Source of the DNA: Plantago ovata
Taxonomy: Eukaryota > Streptophyta > Magnoliopsida > Lamiales > Plantaginaceae
Reading direction: 5' to 3'
NCBI GenBank assembly: GCA_028274465.1
Contig: CM051457.1
Span: 102,919,982-102,983,981, forward strand
DNA: 64,000 nt
The notes under the pieces: model-generated
Seen by the model: the letters and a program-made list of their open reading frames with translations, nothing else
Told to the model about the DNA's origin: nothing
The model's database searches: none
Program-made: the position numbers and the translations under genes
In this document: positions 1 to 11,777 of the stretch, piece after piece
Position numbering within the stretch: position 1 is the stretch's first letter
How the letters are laid out: every line of letters starts with the position of its first letter

Positions 1-1009
1 ATATCATAAGCTCACTCTTTTAGTTTATTTAACCAACATCATCAAATTGTTGGCTTTAATTAATTGAATGTTTAAAAATGTGAGGTGCTACAAATAATTT
101 CAATAAATGGAGATATTGTTATGCTACTTATTATTTTGTTTAAATGTCAAATTCATGAATTAATTAATGATGGCATGCACAAATATAGTTATTGTGGATC
201 AATAAAAGTAGAGATATTACTATTACTATAAATAAAAAGGAGCCCGAAATCAATTAAAAATAAATTTTGAGAGCTGTGCTCTCCTTTTCTAAAAAAATAA
301 AATAAAACAGAAATCAATTAAATATTGTGAATAAGTGTACTAAACTTTCGTGATAAAGGACAAAAATGATCAATTAAATGTAGAGTTTTAGTAGCATATT
401 TATCTTTTTTTCATGGAAAGGCCAAAGAGTATTGGGTGACAGGAGTGCAAAACGCGGGAATGGCGTAAAAAGCAGGCAAAATGCATTAGACATGCATAAC
501 AAGGGCCCATTGCAATTTGCATGCTTTTGACGGTGTGCTCACAATTTGCATGATTTAATTAATCAAACATTTAATCTCTGGGTTAAAACCTAAAATGTAA
601 TTCAACTTTATTCGGAACGAATAGAGGTGACAATGGGCCCGTAGTAGAACAACACAGCCCGTTAAAGTTAAAATATAGACTCCGCCTTAAAATATTGGCG
701 CGGCCCGGACCGAATGGTATATTATTAGGCGACGTTAGGGGCCACCATGTAATGGCCTCTCAAGGGGCGAGGCCAGGAATTAAATGAGTAGGGGTAAAAA
801 TAGTATAATAATTTTATATCTGAAAAAGAATATTATTTCGTCTGTTCTCTCTATCGCTTCTCAAAGCTATTGTTAAAAATGTTTTTCAAAACAAATGAAA
901 AATTAAAAACAGATAAAGGTTTGAAAAAAGTGTGTGCATATCATAAATTTATAAACTTTAAATTATGCACATAAAATCTTCATTGCAATTTTTCCCCAAT
1001 GTTGATAGG
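1..1009. other. AT-rich intergenic DNA, no gene seen
   Basis: No reading frame resembling a known protein, and no RNA gene, is visible. A short GC-richer patch near 620-780 with GGCCCGG-type runs looks like a relic of a transposon end, but no matching second end was found. Confidence 0.5.
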
Positions 1010-1627
1010 TAATTCGTGCTTTCCTCTAGATCGTAGTACTTTCCTATGGAGCGTCGTAGTAGGGCGAAAGTTCAAGAGCGTCCTTCGCACTTCAAGTCCC
1101 TTCCGTACTGCTCCTAGGACCTGAGATATAATTTAGCAAGAGGGGGGGGGGGGTGTTAGCAAGAGTTGGTAGGCTTCTCTAGTAAATGCAGTGGTGATGA
1201 GGAGGTTGATGGGATGTCATAATGATTACCTTGATTGGTGTGAGTCAATATTTATACTAGCAATAGAATATTGTCCATGTGCGTAGGATCACGAAAAGTG
1301 TCCGGCTAGAATTGAGTCTCTATTAGACTTAGGCCCATTTGGAGTGGTCCATGGGCTTTGGCCCAGACCTTTACTAGGGTTGCAGGGGTAAAGTGGTCCT
1401 TTCGGGTACCAAAGCGCTACTAGAGCGTGTGACGCCCTAGTACCGTCCTAGGACGGGGTAGTAGGGCGTCCGCTATGTCCCGAAGGTCCAAGGACCACTT
1501 TTTCCTTGGGATGTCGTAAGGATGATTCTTGCCCGACTGCCAATGGTAGTAGGGCAGTAGACCACTCGTCCAACTGCCAGTGGTAGTAGGGCGGTAGGAC
1601 CTGAGACTTCCCAAGTCCTCTTACACA
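1010..1627. repeat. GTAGTAGGGC-motif repeat, LTR-like
   Basis: The motif GTAGTAGGGC recurs near 1056, 1458, 1544 and 1579, and 'AGGACCTGAGA' occurs near both 1116 and 1597. The block ends in TTACACA directly beside LINE-derived sequence, which suggests an LTR-like insertion into the LINE. No target duplication could be paired, so the class is open. A run of 13 G begins at 1142. Confidence 0.35.
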
Positions 1628-2650
1628 ACCAAAAAAATTGATTTGCACATTCGTCTTCCTCAAAACAATATCTGCAATAAGCATTAATGTTTACATGGAT
1701 AATATCGCGCTTCTTGAGATTATCTTGAGTCGGCAATCGATTTGCAACCAATTTCTACATGAAACCGTTCACCTTAAGCGGTTGAATATTCACCTAGATT
1801 CTACTCTTCCACACATGTATCAGTTGTATTGAAAAATTATTTGATATCCCCGACCTACCATTCAGCAGCGCCCAACCTTCACCGTATACTGACAATCCCG
1901 ACCATTCCTCCACTGCCATAAGTCTGGATTAATAATTACATCAATGGACGAAACACACAAACCAGCTAACTCCTTTGACAAGAGATAATTTTGTAGCATT
2001 AAGATCTCGACTCTAGTCCCAAATAAGACCATTTAAAAAACGATCGCCCACTGAACAATCTTTATTATTCTCATGTACAAAAAGACTCGGATACAACTTT
2101 TTAAGAATCACCCTTACCAATCCATGGGTCAACCCACAATTTTGTTTCCCCCTCCCCTCTACCAATACCCTTTCTCAAGTTATCAAAGAACCAAAACGAC
2201 TTTAGAAACTAAAATTTTCCACCAAACCGACCACCAATAACAAGACGGTAAACCTTCCCTAAACCTAACCACACTATCTCAAAATTTTCTATATATTGAA
2301 ATAAATACCCTAACCCAAAGAGCATTTGATCCTTTTAAAAGACCTTAAATCCATTTCTCAAACAAAGTTAAATTAAACAACCTCAAGTCTTTAACACCCA
2401 ACCCACCGAACTCTTTAGACTCACAAACTTTTTCCGATTTAACCCAAGCCACCTTCTTCCCCAATCTAAAGAAGATCCAAAAAAAAAGAAAATTCCTTTC
2501 TGCAGGGTCTAGGATAATGAATGAGGGTGCCAAGAAAAAGAAAAGGAAATAAAGAGGCAAATATCTAATAACCGGTTTAAGTAAGACAATACATCTACCA
2601 AAACATGTACTTTGTTCTCCCACGAGTCAATTTTCTTTCCACCTTTTCCA
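1628..2650 (-). mobile_element. LINE relic (RT C-terminus and zf-RVT)
   Basis: Two minus-strand stretches match the end of an L1-type plant LINE ORF2. Around 2345-2460 reads KVAWVKSEKVC...GGLGVKDLRLFN, the conserved block after the RT domain. Around 1628-1750 reads RLPTQDNLKKRDI followed by a C-x2-C pattern (YCRYC), typical of the zf-RVT domain. Stops and frameshifts separate the two, so this is a dead 5'-truncated copy. Confidence 0.7.
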
Positions 2651-3946
2651 TGTCCTCAAACTACACTCTCTATCACCAATTGGAATATTTTTGGATGTGC
2701 CCTAGTTAAAAACAGAAAGAAGTTCCCTTTGAAGAACATTACTTTTCGTTTTTACTAAGTTCCCTAAACTTACAACGAAATGTATTAAGTCTTATTCAAA
2801 AGATCTACCTCTCTCACACAAAAGCTAAAACGACTCCCTCACCTATATGTCATTTCAGCTAAGTCGGTATTACGATTTTTTGTGAGGGGGTGGGACCCTT
2901 TCCATAGCTCCCATAGGAAGTCAGACATCTATTTTTTCGCCCGTCCGCTCCACTGGACTTGGCTAGAGTTTTTTTTTTTTTTAACTCGTTACTTCCTGAC
3001 TCTTGGGCTCTTGCTCGAAAGAGTGACACATTAGACGACGGAAGTGGTCCAATTTTGGTACGAACATAACGGTTTGGCAGTTTGTATATGTCTAATTGTC
3101 TACTGGCTTAACTTTGGTTTGGGAGTGTGGTTGTTGCTTTTGTCTAATTGTATCCCTTGTTTAGCTTCGGTTTGGTAGTGCATGTGGACGTGCATTTCTT
3201 ATGCACTTGTCGTATTTGTATTGTACTGTATTTTTTTCTACTATTAATAATATTTTTCTGTTTAAAATAAAAATAAAAATAAGTGACATGGTTGAAAATT
3301 GAAATAACCACCATTATGGCGTGAAGAACAAAATTCTTGTTCAATTAATGATTTGATTTCACTAATTTTCCCGTTATGTTGATGTTAGCGAAGTGACTAG
3401 AAACTTGAACCAACGAGTAGTAGTACTGTATTTAATTTCTTAATTCTTGGGATTACGGGAACCCCAACACGTAATTGCAACTATTAATGAACCTGTCGGA
3501 TTCTAATCAGTGGAGGAGTACAATTATTATCGTGTTTAGTTGTAATTAATTAGGCGACTTATTTAAGTACTACATATATACGAACATGTGATTAGATCAT
3601 AGGAATAGCCGAATAGACTTATGTACGTAGAGTTTTTCTTTTTTTTTTTTTGTTGAAAACTATGTATGTAGAGTTCACTTCCAAGTCTTCTAGTAGTAGT
3701 CGGTTATTTGTTTCAGTTTGAAAGTCAACACAATTTGTCTTATTCAACCTTATTTCAAAATTCATTATTATTATTATTTTTTTAACTAGGTTTAATGATT
3801 TTTAACCAAAGTTCGAGTCTTATGGATGTAAAAACGTGAATGGGAGAGTCGCTCCCTCAATAAGAGTCTAATAGTACTCGACTGGATTAGTAGATAATGA
3901 GATACAGTAGAAATAAAAAATAAACACCATTGTTTGAACTGTGAAG
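2651..3946. other. Intergenic DNA, no gene seen
   Basis: AT-rich with homopolymer T tracts near 2970 and 3640. A B-box-like AGTTCGAGTC occurs near 3812, but no A box, tail or target duplication was found, so it is not called as a SINE. Confidence 0.4.
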
Positions 3947-3951
3947 CCTTA

Positions 3952-4530
3952 TGATAGGTCCTGAAAAGCCCAATACTATGAAGATAGCTAAAAGACCTAT
4001 CGTTACTAAAACCCTACTCATATTCACAGTTGGTAAACTGATAGACATACAGTAAAGCACAAATAAACCACTAAGGCCTACTACAAAAGAATAGCAATAA
4101 CCTGACGTGGGCGAAAGACAATCATTACACAAGAACAACTACTATCTGCTGGTCGACTTCCTCAGTGCACAAGAACACCTCGAAACCCTCAATCCTTTTA
4201 CATCTAATGAGACGACATCTAAAGAGACACTAGAGCCTAAAGAGGTCGGTTCTACCGAACACTTTAACTAACTACTTTTCCATTGCATGAATAAAACTGA
4301 AAGAGTTACAATGCTTAAATAGTAAAAGACTGACTTGCTACCTAAGAAATAAACTTATGGGCTAAGAAAAGACTAACAGGCCTTATTACTATCTATGAGC
4401 TAAAACCCAGCTATAGGAATGTTCTAGAAACAGTCCATAAACCCTAACTTACTGGCCAAGCCTCGACTAAATAAGTAAATAACATATTAAATAGACAAAA
4501 TACGAAGATGACGAGCTCGAGTTCCTAACA
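3952..4530 (-). repeat. LTR (3' LTR of the element)
   Basis: 579-bp copy of the long terminal repeat, similar over its full length to 7060-7644 with scattered substitutions and small indels. It is bounded by the CCTTA duplication on its outer side. Confidence 0.8.
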
Positions 4531-4545
4531 TCACCGCCCCATATC
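4531..4545 (-). other. Polypurine-tract-like site
   Basis: On the minus strand GATATGGGGCGGTGA abuts the LTR start TGTTAGG. This is the expected place and base bias for the plus-strand primer of an LTR retrotransposon. Confidence 0.5.
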
Positions 4546-6309
4546 AAAACGAACCTTGTCCTCAAGGTTCCTGCCTCTTCCTATGCAGCAATTCCCATTC
4601 AACAGCCGTGAGCTCGTGAACTTCCACCTACGGTTCCTCTGCGGCATGTCCTGGATCGTTATCTTCTGACGATGACACCTCTCCATTACTTTGCATTTCT
4701 TCTTGATAGCCACATCTTCCTTAGGTTTACATTCCGGGTCCTCCTCAAGATCACCTTCGTCTTCCTCGGGATCTTCTTCTTCATCAGGAACTCCATCTTC
4801 TAGGGTCCACCATGTTCACAAAGCCGCCATCTTATAGTCGGGTTGATTCCATGCAACTTCAGAACATCTTCTACTCATATGGACTCCTCAAAAGTTGAAT
4901 TCACTTCTTCCGGATTCGTTGCTTACTACTGCTCATATCGTATCTTGCCCTATCATTCCACCATGTAGCAGTAGCTAGCTATGCCCCATATCATTCTCCT
5001 ATCCTTGTCCGCTACATGCCAAAAATCTTTCAGTTCCTCCGGCGTTGTTTAATAATCCTAGGAATACATAGACTCCAATAGCAGAAAATCCTTCCCAACC
5101 GTTTATCATAGCGCACCTCGCCATGACAAGAAAACCTCCATAAATTTGTTTGTCTCAGTTGTAGGTCTAAGAGTTAAGCCCTTGGGCCTCCTACTCACAA
5201 TCATCTCCTTGCTTGACACAACATCCTAATCCCTTCCTTCATCTTGCAAAGTCATTCGCATGTCGAACCACACGCTTCCAATAAAACTCCAAACCAAATA
5301 ATCCTCTCCCAATATATAATCCTCATCTCTCACCGCAAATAGTATTTACGACGATATCTTTCAAAATTAATCATGCTCATAGGAATCAGAAATTGGATGA
5401 GAATACCTTAAAAACCCCAGGGAATGATTATCGGAAGTAATTGATTCGCCTTTATTGTGCACCAACTTGATACTCCAAAGATTGGAACCCTTCTTTGCAA
5501 TTCCTCTTCCAAGAACAGATGTTGTACAGAGAAATTATTTTGACAACCCAAACATTGTTATTTTCCGATCTCCACCGTCCATAATGATTAATGAAGTACA
5601 TGGAGTCTTCTAGCTACTGTCAAAATGTCGCAACGATCCAATGGTTGAATCAACAACCGAAATCTCCGTTTTCCTGAGACTGTGCACTAATGTCCATGTA
5701 TGCGCGAATTTGACCCAATTCGCCGGGTCGTCGATAGGGTTTGCGTCTGATCCGATCCATTTATATGCAATCTGGTTCCGATCTGGTTCGGATGAACATT
5801 ACTTCTTCTCCTTTAATTGCCCAGATCGACTTCTCCCCCAAGAAAACTTTGGAAGCTTTTAACTTCCTCGTTTCTTCACCAAATTACGTGATTCCAAGCC
5901 CAATGGATTCGTATGGACGTCTACAATCTGTTTTGACCTTCCGTTCTAAGTTTCGCCGCCGTTTAGAAAATTCCCCATTGATGTCTTGAAGCTTTTTGCA
6001 AGCTCTGTACGGCTTCGTATATTAATCAATTTCAATGCTTCTTTTGCTGTTAGGTCCTTCTTGATCTCCTCTACCCTACCGGAACAACCGATCATTGATT
6101 CGAAACAAATTTCAAACTAACAAGATTGAAGAATTCGATTTCTTCCCCGTTGACTCGTCTCCTTCGCTCCTTTCTCTCTTCTGCTCGACATTCTTTCCTT
6201 CCTCTTGTCTGTTGCTGCTCTCCTACGTGCCGCCGTCTCAATTTCCGCCGCACGTCACCTCCATTTCCCTCTCTTCTTGGCTCGATTGCGATACCTGGGT
6301 GGTACCGCC

Positions 6310-6521
6310 TGTAATGACCCGACCAATCCGACCGGCGTGGTTACTCCTGGACGGATCCACACACGTCCCCACAGTATGATATTGTCCGCTTTGGGCCTGA
6401 GCCCGCACGGATTTGCTTTTGGAATCACCCAAAATGCCTCATACCATGTGAGAGTGGTGGTCTAACATATATACCCTTTATTCCACTCACTCTTAAGCGA
6501 TGTGGGATGCGGGGCATTACA
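6310..6521. mobile_element. TRIM-type solo LTR
   Basis: A 212-bp segment starts TGTAATG and ends CATTACA, a 7-bp inverted terminus of the TG..CA kind, and is flanked by the 5-bp duplication CCGCC (6305-6309 and 6522-6526). No interior or second LTR is present. It is nested in the 3952-7644 element. A diverged copy in opposite orientation lies at about 32640-32872, showing a dispersed family. Confidence 0.75.
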
Positions 6522-6743
6522 CCGCCCTTCTTGGGAAGCTGCTGCAAAGCAGCCGCTACTGGTCACCTCGTGACCCGCGTGGCAGGGACCTGGGTGTTCC
6601 TTGCCGCCTCTCCTTCATCGGATCGCGTTGACTGCGGTCCTCCCTCTTGAATGTCTCGGTATCACCAAAAACCGTCTTGATTCCTGCTGCTAAGTTGATT
6701 CCTGTTGTCAGAAACCCTCCTAGGGATCGCGAATTTCCGCCAG

Positions 6744-6953
6744 CTGAAGAGCTCGATCGTACCGTTCGTGTCTTGCTAAAACGAGTTTTTCTTCCGTCAG
6801 AAGCCATGAGGGGCGCCGCCGTCTCCTTAGGTTTAGGAGTGCCGTCTCCTTAGGTTCTGAAGAGCTCGATCGTACCGTTCGTGTCTTGCTAAAACGAGTT
6901 TTTCTTCCGTCAGAAGCCATGAGGGGCGCCGCCGTCTCCTTAGGTTTAGGAGT
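6744..6953. repeat. 113-bp tandem duplication
   Basis: A block beginning CTGAAGAGCTCGATCG occurs at 6744 and again at 6857, nearly identical through GTTTAGGAGT. It lies in the 5' leader of the minus-strand LTR element. Confidence 0.85.
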
Positions 6954-7042
6954 CTCAATTGTTTTTTTTCAAGTTGTGTCAGAGTGTGACAACTGAAACT
7001 AGGTCCCTCATATATATGAGGATATATACTCAGATCTAACCA

Positions 7043-7056
7043 GGCTCTAGATACCA
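7043..7056 (-). other. Primer-binding site, tRNA-Met-like
   Basis: On the minus strand TTGGTATCTAGAGCC lies three bases inside the LTR. It matches the common plant initiator-Met site TGGTATCAGAGC except for one extra base, and it fixes the element's orientation. Confidence 0.55.
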
Positions 7057-7059
7057 AGA

Positions 7060-7644
7060 TAATAAGTCCTGAAAAGCCCAATACTATGAAGATAGCTAAA
7101 CGACCTATCGTTACTACTAAAACCCTACTCATATTCAAAATTGATAAACATATAGCTAGACATACAGTAAAACACAAATAAACCACTAAGGCCTACTACA
7201 AAAGAATAACAATAACCTGGCGTGGGCGAAGACAATCGTTGCACAAGAACAACTACTATCTGCTGGTCAACTTCCTCAGTGCACAAGAACACCTCGAAAC
7301 CCTCAATCCTTTTACGTCTAATGAGACGGCGTCTAAAGAGACACTAGAGCCTAAAGAGGCCGGTCACACCGAACACTTTAACTAACTACTTTTCCATTGC
7401 ATGAATAAAACTGAAAGAGTTACATTGCTTAAATAGTAAAAGACTGACTTGCTAACTAAAAAATAAACTTACGGGCTAAGAAAAGACTAACATGTCTTAC
7501 TACTAACTATTGGCTAAAGCCCAGCTATAGGAGTGTTCTAGAAACAGTCCATAAACCCTAACTTACTGGGCAAGACTCAACTAAATAAGTAAATAACATA
7601 TTAAATAAACAAAATAAGAAGATGACGAGCTCGAGTTCCTAACA
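7060..7644 (-). repeat. LTR (5' LTR of the element)
   Basis: 585-bp partner of 3952-4530. It ends CCTAACA on the plus strand at 7644, followed by CCTTA. Confidence 0.8.
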
Positions 7645-7792
7645 CCTTACCATTCGATCAGTTCTTCAACAAATATAATTCTAATCATGTACAATTGGCT
7701 CTAGTTCACTAGTCTGGATCGAAACATGCTATTATGCTAATCATCGTAGGTAAAACTTATATTTAAGTACCCAACATTTGGTATCCCCTAAT

Positions 7793-8175
7793 TTTTTTTG
7801 GAACGTATAGCACTTTATAGAAACAATTCAAGTACACGATAAACGCCGATCCCATGATCCAGGCGTACTAGAAAAACTCATTAATCTAGTTTGTTCCTTT
7901 TCTAAGCCGGCAACAGTACCAGGCAGAGAGCTTTCTAGTTAACTAGTCTAAATAAACATGATAACACACAGGGCACAGTAAATAACAGCAACAGGACGTG
8001 GCTACAAGCTCCATCAGTCCCCCAAGATTTCCACAAAGCTCACAGCAGTGTCAGGGCAGTCCCCCGTAGCTGTGCGCACAGCTCACATCGTTCTCGAATT
8101 GCTTCCTTTATTCTGTCAACAAAGGATGGGTCCGACGTCCCATTGATGTTAAAACCCCTCTGGTTCCTTTGTAAC
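7793..8175 (-). mobile_element. LINE 3' end, distal to the Tat insertion
   Basis: This is the last part of an L1-type LINE on the minus strand. The ORF2 tail runs from the insertion point at 8175 to a stop at 8040-8042, then about 245 bp of 3' UTR, then a short poly(A) seen as T's at about 7793. The other part is 19071-19345. Joined at the GTAAC duplication, the frame continues without a break, which shows one LINE was split. The terminal UTR (GTGCTATACGTTCC plus A's) also ends the LINE at 39 kb. Confidence 0.8.
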
Positions 8176-8588
8176 TGATGAGGATAAAACCGTTCTAGGG
8201 TCCTATGATATCATCTCTTGATCCCTTGAAGCTATAGGGTCAAGTAGTAGGGTAGGGGGAACTGGAACACCTGCAAATGAGAGAAATAGAAGGGAGAGGA
8301 GCGGGGGAACAACCTACCTCGGTTAGGTTGTTACCAACTTAATGTTCGGAACAGTAAAATATGGGTGAGTGTGTCTTAGTGTGTCCGCGTAATAAATGAG
8401 GCATGTACATATATAGGATACGTTTGGAGGGCCCTCCCTTTAAGGGCAGTGGGCCCCTCGTGGTGGTCACATAAAACCTTCGGGGCTTAGGCCACCTCCT
8501 CTGGCTCGAGGATGATTCGCCCGTTGAGGTTCCTTCGAGGGGTCCTTGGGGCATGTTTCGAAGGGAATGAACCCTTAGCCCCATAACA
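8176..8588 (-). repeat. Tat 3' LTR (413 bp)
   Basis: Starts TGATGAGG and ends CATAACA on the plus strand. It differs from 18658-19070 only near 8368 (G/T) and 8571 (C/T). It also forms the upstream flank of the plus-strand antisense gene. Confidence 0.95.
8407..8417. promoter_or_regulatory. TATA-like motif readable on both strands
   Basis: ACATATATAGG reads TATATA in both directions. On the minus strand it sits about 175 bp into the LTR, a normal place for the retrotransposon promoter. On the plus strand it precedes the antisense gene by about 770 bp. Use as a promoter is inferred; the twin site is at about 18889-18899. Confidence 0.4.
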
Positions 8589-9188
8589 CGAGTCCCTCAA
8601 GTTTCGATAGATGAGGGTAATGAATCTTATCGAAAGTTCAATGGTTTTTTGGCGGGCTGGATGCGCCCGGTGAGATTTGAACTCTGGGGGAACAATCGTA
8701 AAATCATGGCATCCGACTCTTCCTCTTCCAAGTGTCGTCTGTTCAACCCACGCGTGGCTCCCACGGGTCTCGATCTTGGTGCTGCAATTATTGCGGTTTC
8801 TCCCACAGGCAATAAGGAACTCTTTTCTTTCTTTCTTGTCCTCACTTTCGCTTTGCACACCACTACTCTCAAGCTTTCATTTTCTTCTTCTTCCGATCGT
8901 GCCGTCTTTCGTCGCCGGTTTTTCCTCCGGAAAGCGCTTAACCCGACCGTCGATATCTCAGGTACGCTTTAGTCTTGCTTTGTTTTCCTTTCTTTTTCGT
9001 AAATCCGTGCATGCTTTTCAAGATGTTTACTTGGGGTTTTTTGGGGTTTCTCTCCGATAAATCCGGCCCCTCTCCGGCGAGGATAAAAAGGGGGGGAAGG
9101 GGAAATTGTTTCGATTAGCAGTTCGGTAGATGTGGGGTGACCCTTCTTGGGGATACTAATCGTTTCTCCTTTAGTATTTTTTGTGAGG

Positions 9189-11777
9189 ATGTCGAATCGA
9201 AACGTTGGGCAAACCGGTGCCGGCGACGGGTCCTTTAGCGAAAATTCTTTTAGCGTAAATAAGAGTCCTCATTCCTTAGGTGTAGAGACAGGATCCCTTC
9301 TTCTTTCTGATCCGAAACCGTTTTTGCCTTCGAACCAGGTGGGTGGTGTGGTCCGTCGAAAGTCAAACTTGGTCCTTCGAGGCAACATCGTGGCTAGCTC
9401 TCGTCCAACTCACCGGGTCCTTCGAAGCCATAGTCGAGTGTCGAACATGGCTCAGCCCTTGGAGCAACCTCCCGCGGATGAAATTCTGACGGAAGATAAT
9501 CATGATGCGGGTCTTCTGACCGATTCGACTTCTGTTCGACAGAGGGAGGCGGATAGTTTATATCATAAGTTTGGTATTCCGGGTACCTATGGGGTTGTGC
9601 TTCCTGGCTCCGACGATAAGATGTACAACCCCCCTGCTGACTGCGTGTGCATTAGCATACAAGCCTTAGAGCACGGGTTCCGGTTTCCCATATGTGATGG
9701 GGTGGTTAGTATCTTGACCACTTTAGGTTTGTGCCCGACTCAACTATTGCCAAACGCCGTGGGATACATCGTGGCTTTCTGTGTATGGTGCAAATCGATA
9801 GATCGGAAAGTTACTGCTTCTAACTTTTTGCACTTCTTTTCGATGTGCGAGGGTGACGGGGGTCACTTTTACTATTTTTCCCTGGGTCGAAACTACGAAT
9901 TGTTTACCAAATTTCAGTCTTCTCACGGGGCTGGTTATAAAAGGCGGTACGTGTACATTCGAATGCCGCGGGAGGAGGATGGTAGTGCCGGTGTGGTTCC
10001 AACTCCTCGGCTTTGGAGGCGACACGATGGGGATCCTACTAGGTTGCTCCAACGGGGGGGTTGGGCCGAAAAATATAAGGGGATACCACCCGAGGAACGG
10101 ATCAACCCCTATGGTCTCTTGGTGGAGCCGATCCTTTTCTTGGGGGACGTGTCTTCGACTGAGCCAGAGATGAGGGGCATCCGGAACTTGGGTATGTCCT
10201 CAATTTTATGTCTGTAAACTTTGTCTTTTTTCCTTTCGAGTTATTTTTCTGACTGCTTTCTTTGCAGGTTATTGGATGAAGCTCTCGGCTAGCTTCCTGT
10301 CGAAGAGGGCCTTGGAGTTGGCCAACAAAAAGGTTACTGTGAAGTATACGGAGGACCGCCCCCATGATCTTTCGACCATTATCCCCACAGATTTTCAGCC
10401 TCAGCCAGTTATTCCTGTCGAAGGTTCCGGCGCGGGAGGTGCCGATGCGGGGCCGTCTGTCCCAACGAGGGTGACTAACTTGATCGCGGGCAGCGGTTCC
10501 TCGATTCCCCCTTCGAACAGGGCTGAAGGTTCGGGAGATAACCAAGAGTTGATTCGTAATCCGTTTGTTCAAAGGGATGTGGACATAGGTCAAGGTTCGG
10601 CCTCGACCCAGAGAAAGAGAGCTCGAGTGGAGGTAAATGCTGGGAACATTATTCAGTTGGACTCCCCTACTGGTTCGAAGGAGGTAGTGGCTCCTATGTC
10701 GAACCCTGCTTTGGCGCCGAAAAAGGGGGAAGTGTCATTCCTTCACGGGGGGGAGGTGGTTGGCCTTAAGTGGCGGAATCTGTTGGTTATGAATAGCGAT
10801 CAGCCGGAATTGGACTGCCTTTCTGATGCTGAAATTAAGGCAAAAGCGGCCTTGCTCCAAATGCAGGTTGAGTCTTCTTTCAATATTTCATCACTCTTTA
10901 GTCCTTTCGATTTTTCGACCTTTTGTTGATGTGTCGGCCTCACTTGCAGCTGCTTACGGTGTCGAAAAATATCGATGACCGTCTCGAAAAGAAAACCAGC
11001 ATGGTGGACCGGTCCGAGGCAAAGGTACAAGAAGAGAAGAGGGTGAAGGAGCGTTTTCAGGAAGGGTACTCCAAACGAGGTGATCAGCTAAAAGAATGCC
11101 ATGCGGAAATTGAGCGTTTGAAAAAGGAGAAAGCTGCTTTGGAGAGTGACCTTTCGACGGTTGGGTCGAAAAACGCTGAGCTTGTAGCGAAGGTGACCCA
11201 ACTTTCGAGGGAAAAAGAAGGCTTCGAGTCGGCCTTAAAGAAGACCCGGGAAGAGCTGGTAAGGAAAGGCAAGTTTGCTCGAGTCGAAGCTGTTAAGGAC
11301 TTTGTGGGATCTGGGTCGTGTGCTTATATGCTGAGTAAGAGGGATGCTGCCTCGATGGTCAAGGGGAAAGATAAGACACTGGCCCAGCTTAAATTCGGGG
11401 GGAAACTGGCGCCGGATTTCGTTGAGGACCGCGATGTTAATCTCGAGCTTGACGAAGAGCTGAAAGTCATGGGACCCGATGAGGCGGAACTGGGGGAGGA
11501 CGGAGCCCCCTTGGATGAGGAAGCAATGTACACAGCTCTTCAGAACGAGGAGTTCTTTTCGGTTGTGCATCCTGATGAGGCCCCCGCGACTTCGACCTTT
11601 CCTACTGTCCCTTCGTGGGTGCTCCCAATGTGCGAGGTAGGTAATGATGATCTGACACTGGCCGGGATCGATCTTGGGGGACTTTCCTTCAAGGACTTTG
11701 GTTCGATTCTAAAGACCTTCAACTTGGATGATAACATAGAGGACACGGCTCGAAGTAATCCCAATCCTCTTCATTGA
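9189..11777 (+). CDS. Antisense accessory protein of Tat element (putative gypsy-type transposon protein)
   Basis: The frame lies opposite to gag-pol. With two introns removed (10192-10267 and 10867-10949, both GT..AG and in phase) the exons 9189-10191, 10268-10866 and 10950-11777 join to an uninterrupted 809-residue protein. Residues about 150-280 resemble the plant 'putative gypsy type transposon' family (Pfam PF04195, Transposase_28): a Cys/Ile-rich stretch, then GFRFPICDGVV, then a WCK..FLHFFS block. The middle is low-complexity Gly/Ser/Pro. The third exon begins with a strongly charged Lys/Glu coiled coil and ends in an acidic tail. The ATG at 9189 is preferred over an upstream in-frame start at 9147 because a plausible 3' splice site (TTTCTCCTTTAG) lies between them. 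Antisense ORFs of this kind are reported for Tat elements; their role is unknown. Confidence 0.75.

Larger units (their letters stand above)
3947..7649 (-). mobile_element. Non-autonomous Ty3/gypsy-like LTR retrotransposon
   Basis: Two direct repeats of 579 and 585 bp (3952-4530 and 7060-7644) end in TGTTAGG/CCTAACA and are flanked by the same 5-bp duplication CCTTA (3947-3951 and 7645-7649). A tRNA-Met-like primer site lies just inside the right-hand LTR, and a purine-rich tract lies just inside the left-hand LTR, so the element points to the minus strand. The 2.5-kb interior has no gag-pol frame. Near 4690-4800 (minus) there is a short acidic Glu/Asp-rich frame. The interior resembles the relic at 41.8-42.3 kb, which points to a LARD-like family moved in trans. 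The LTRs are clearly diverged, so the copy is old. Confidence 0.8.

Noticed and set aside
8640-8710. tRNA-like T-arm on the minus strand (AGTTCAAATC)
   Set aside because: No cloverleaf partner stems or anticodon arm could be paired; it lies in the Tat element's 3' region.
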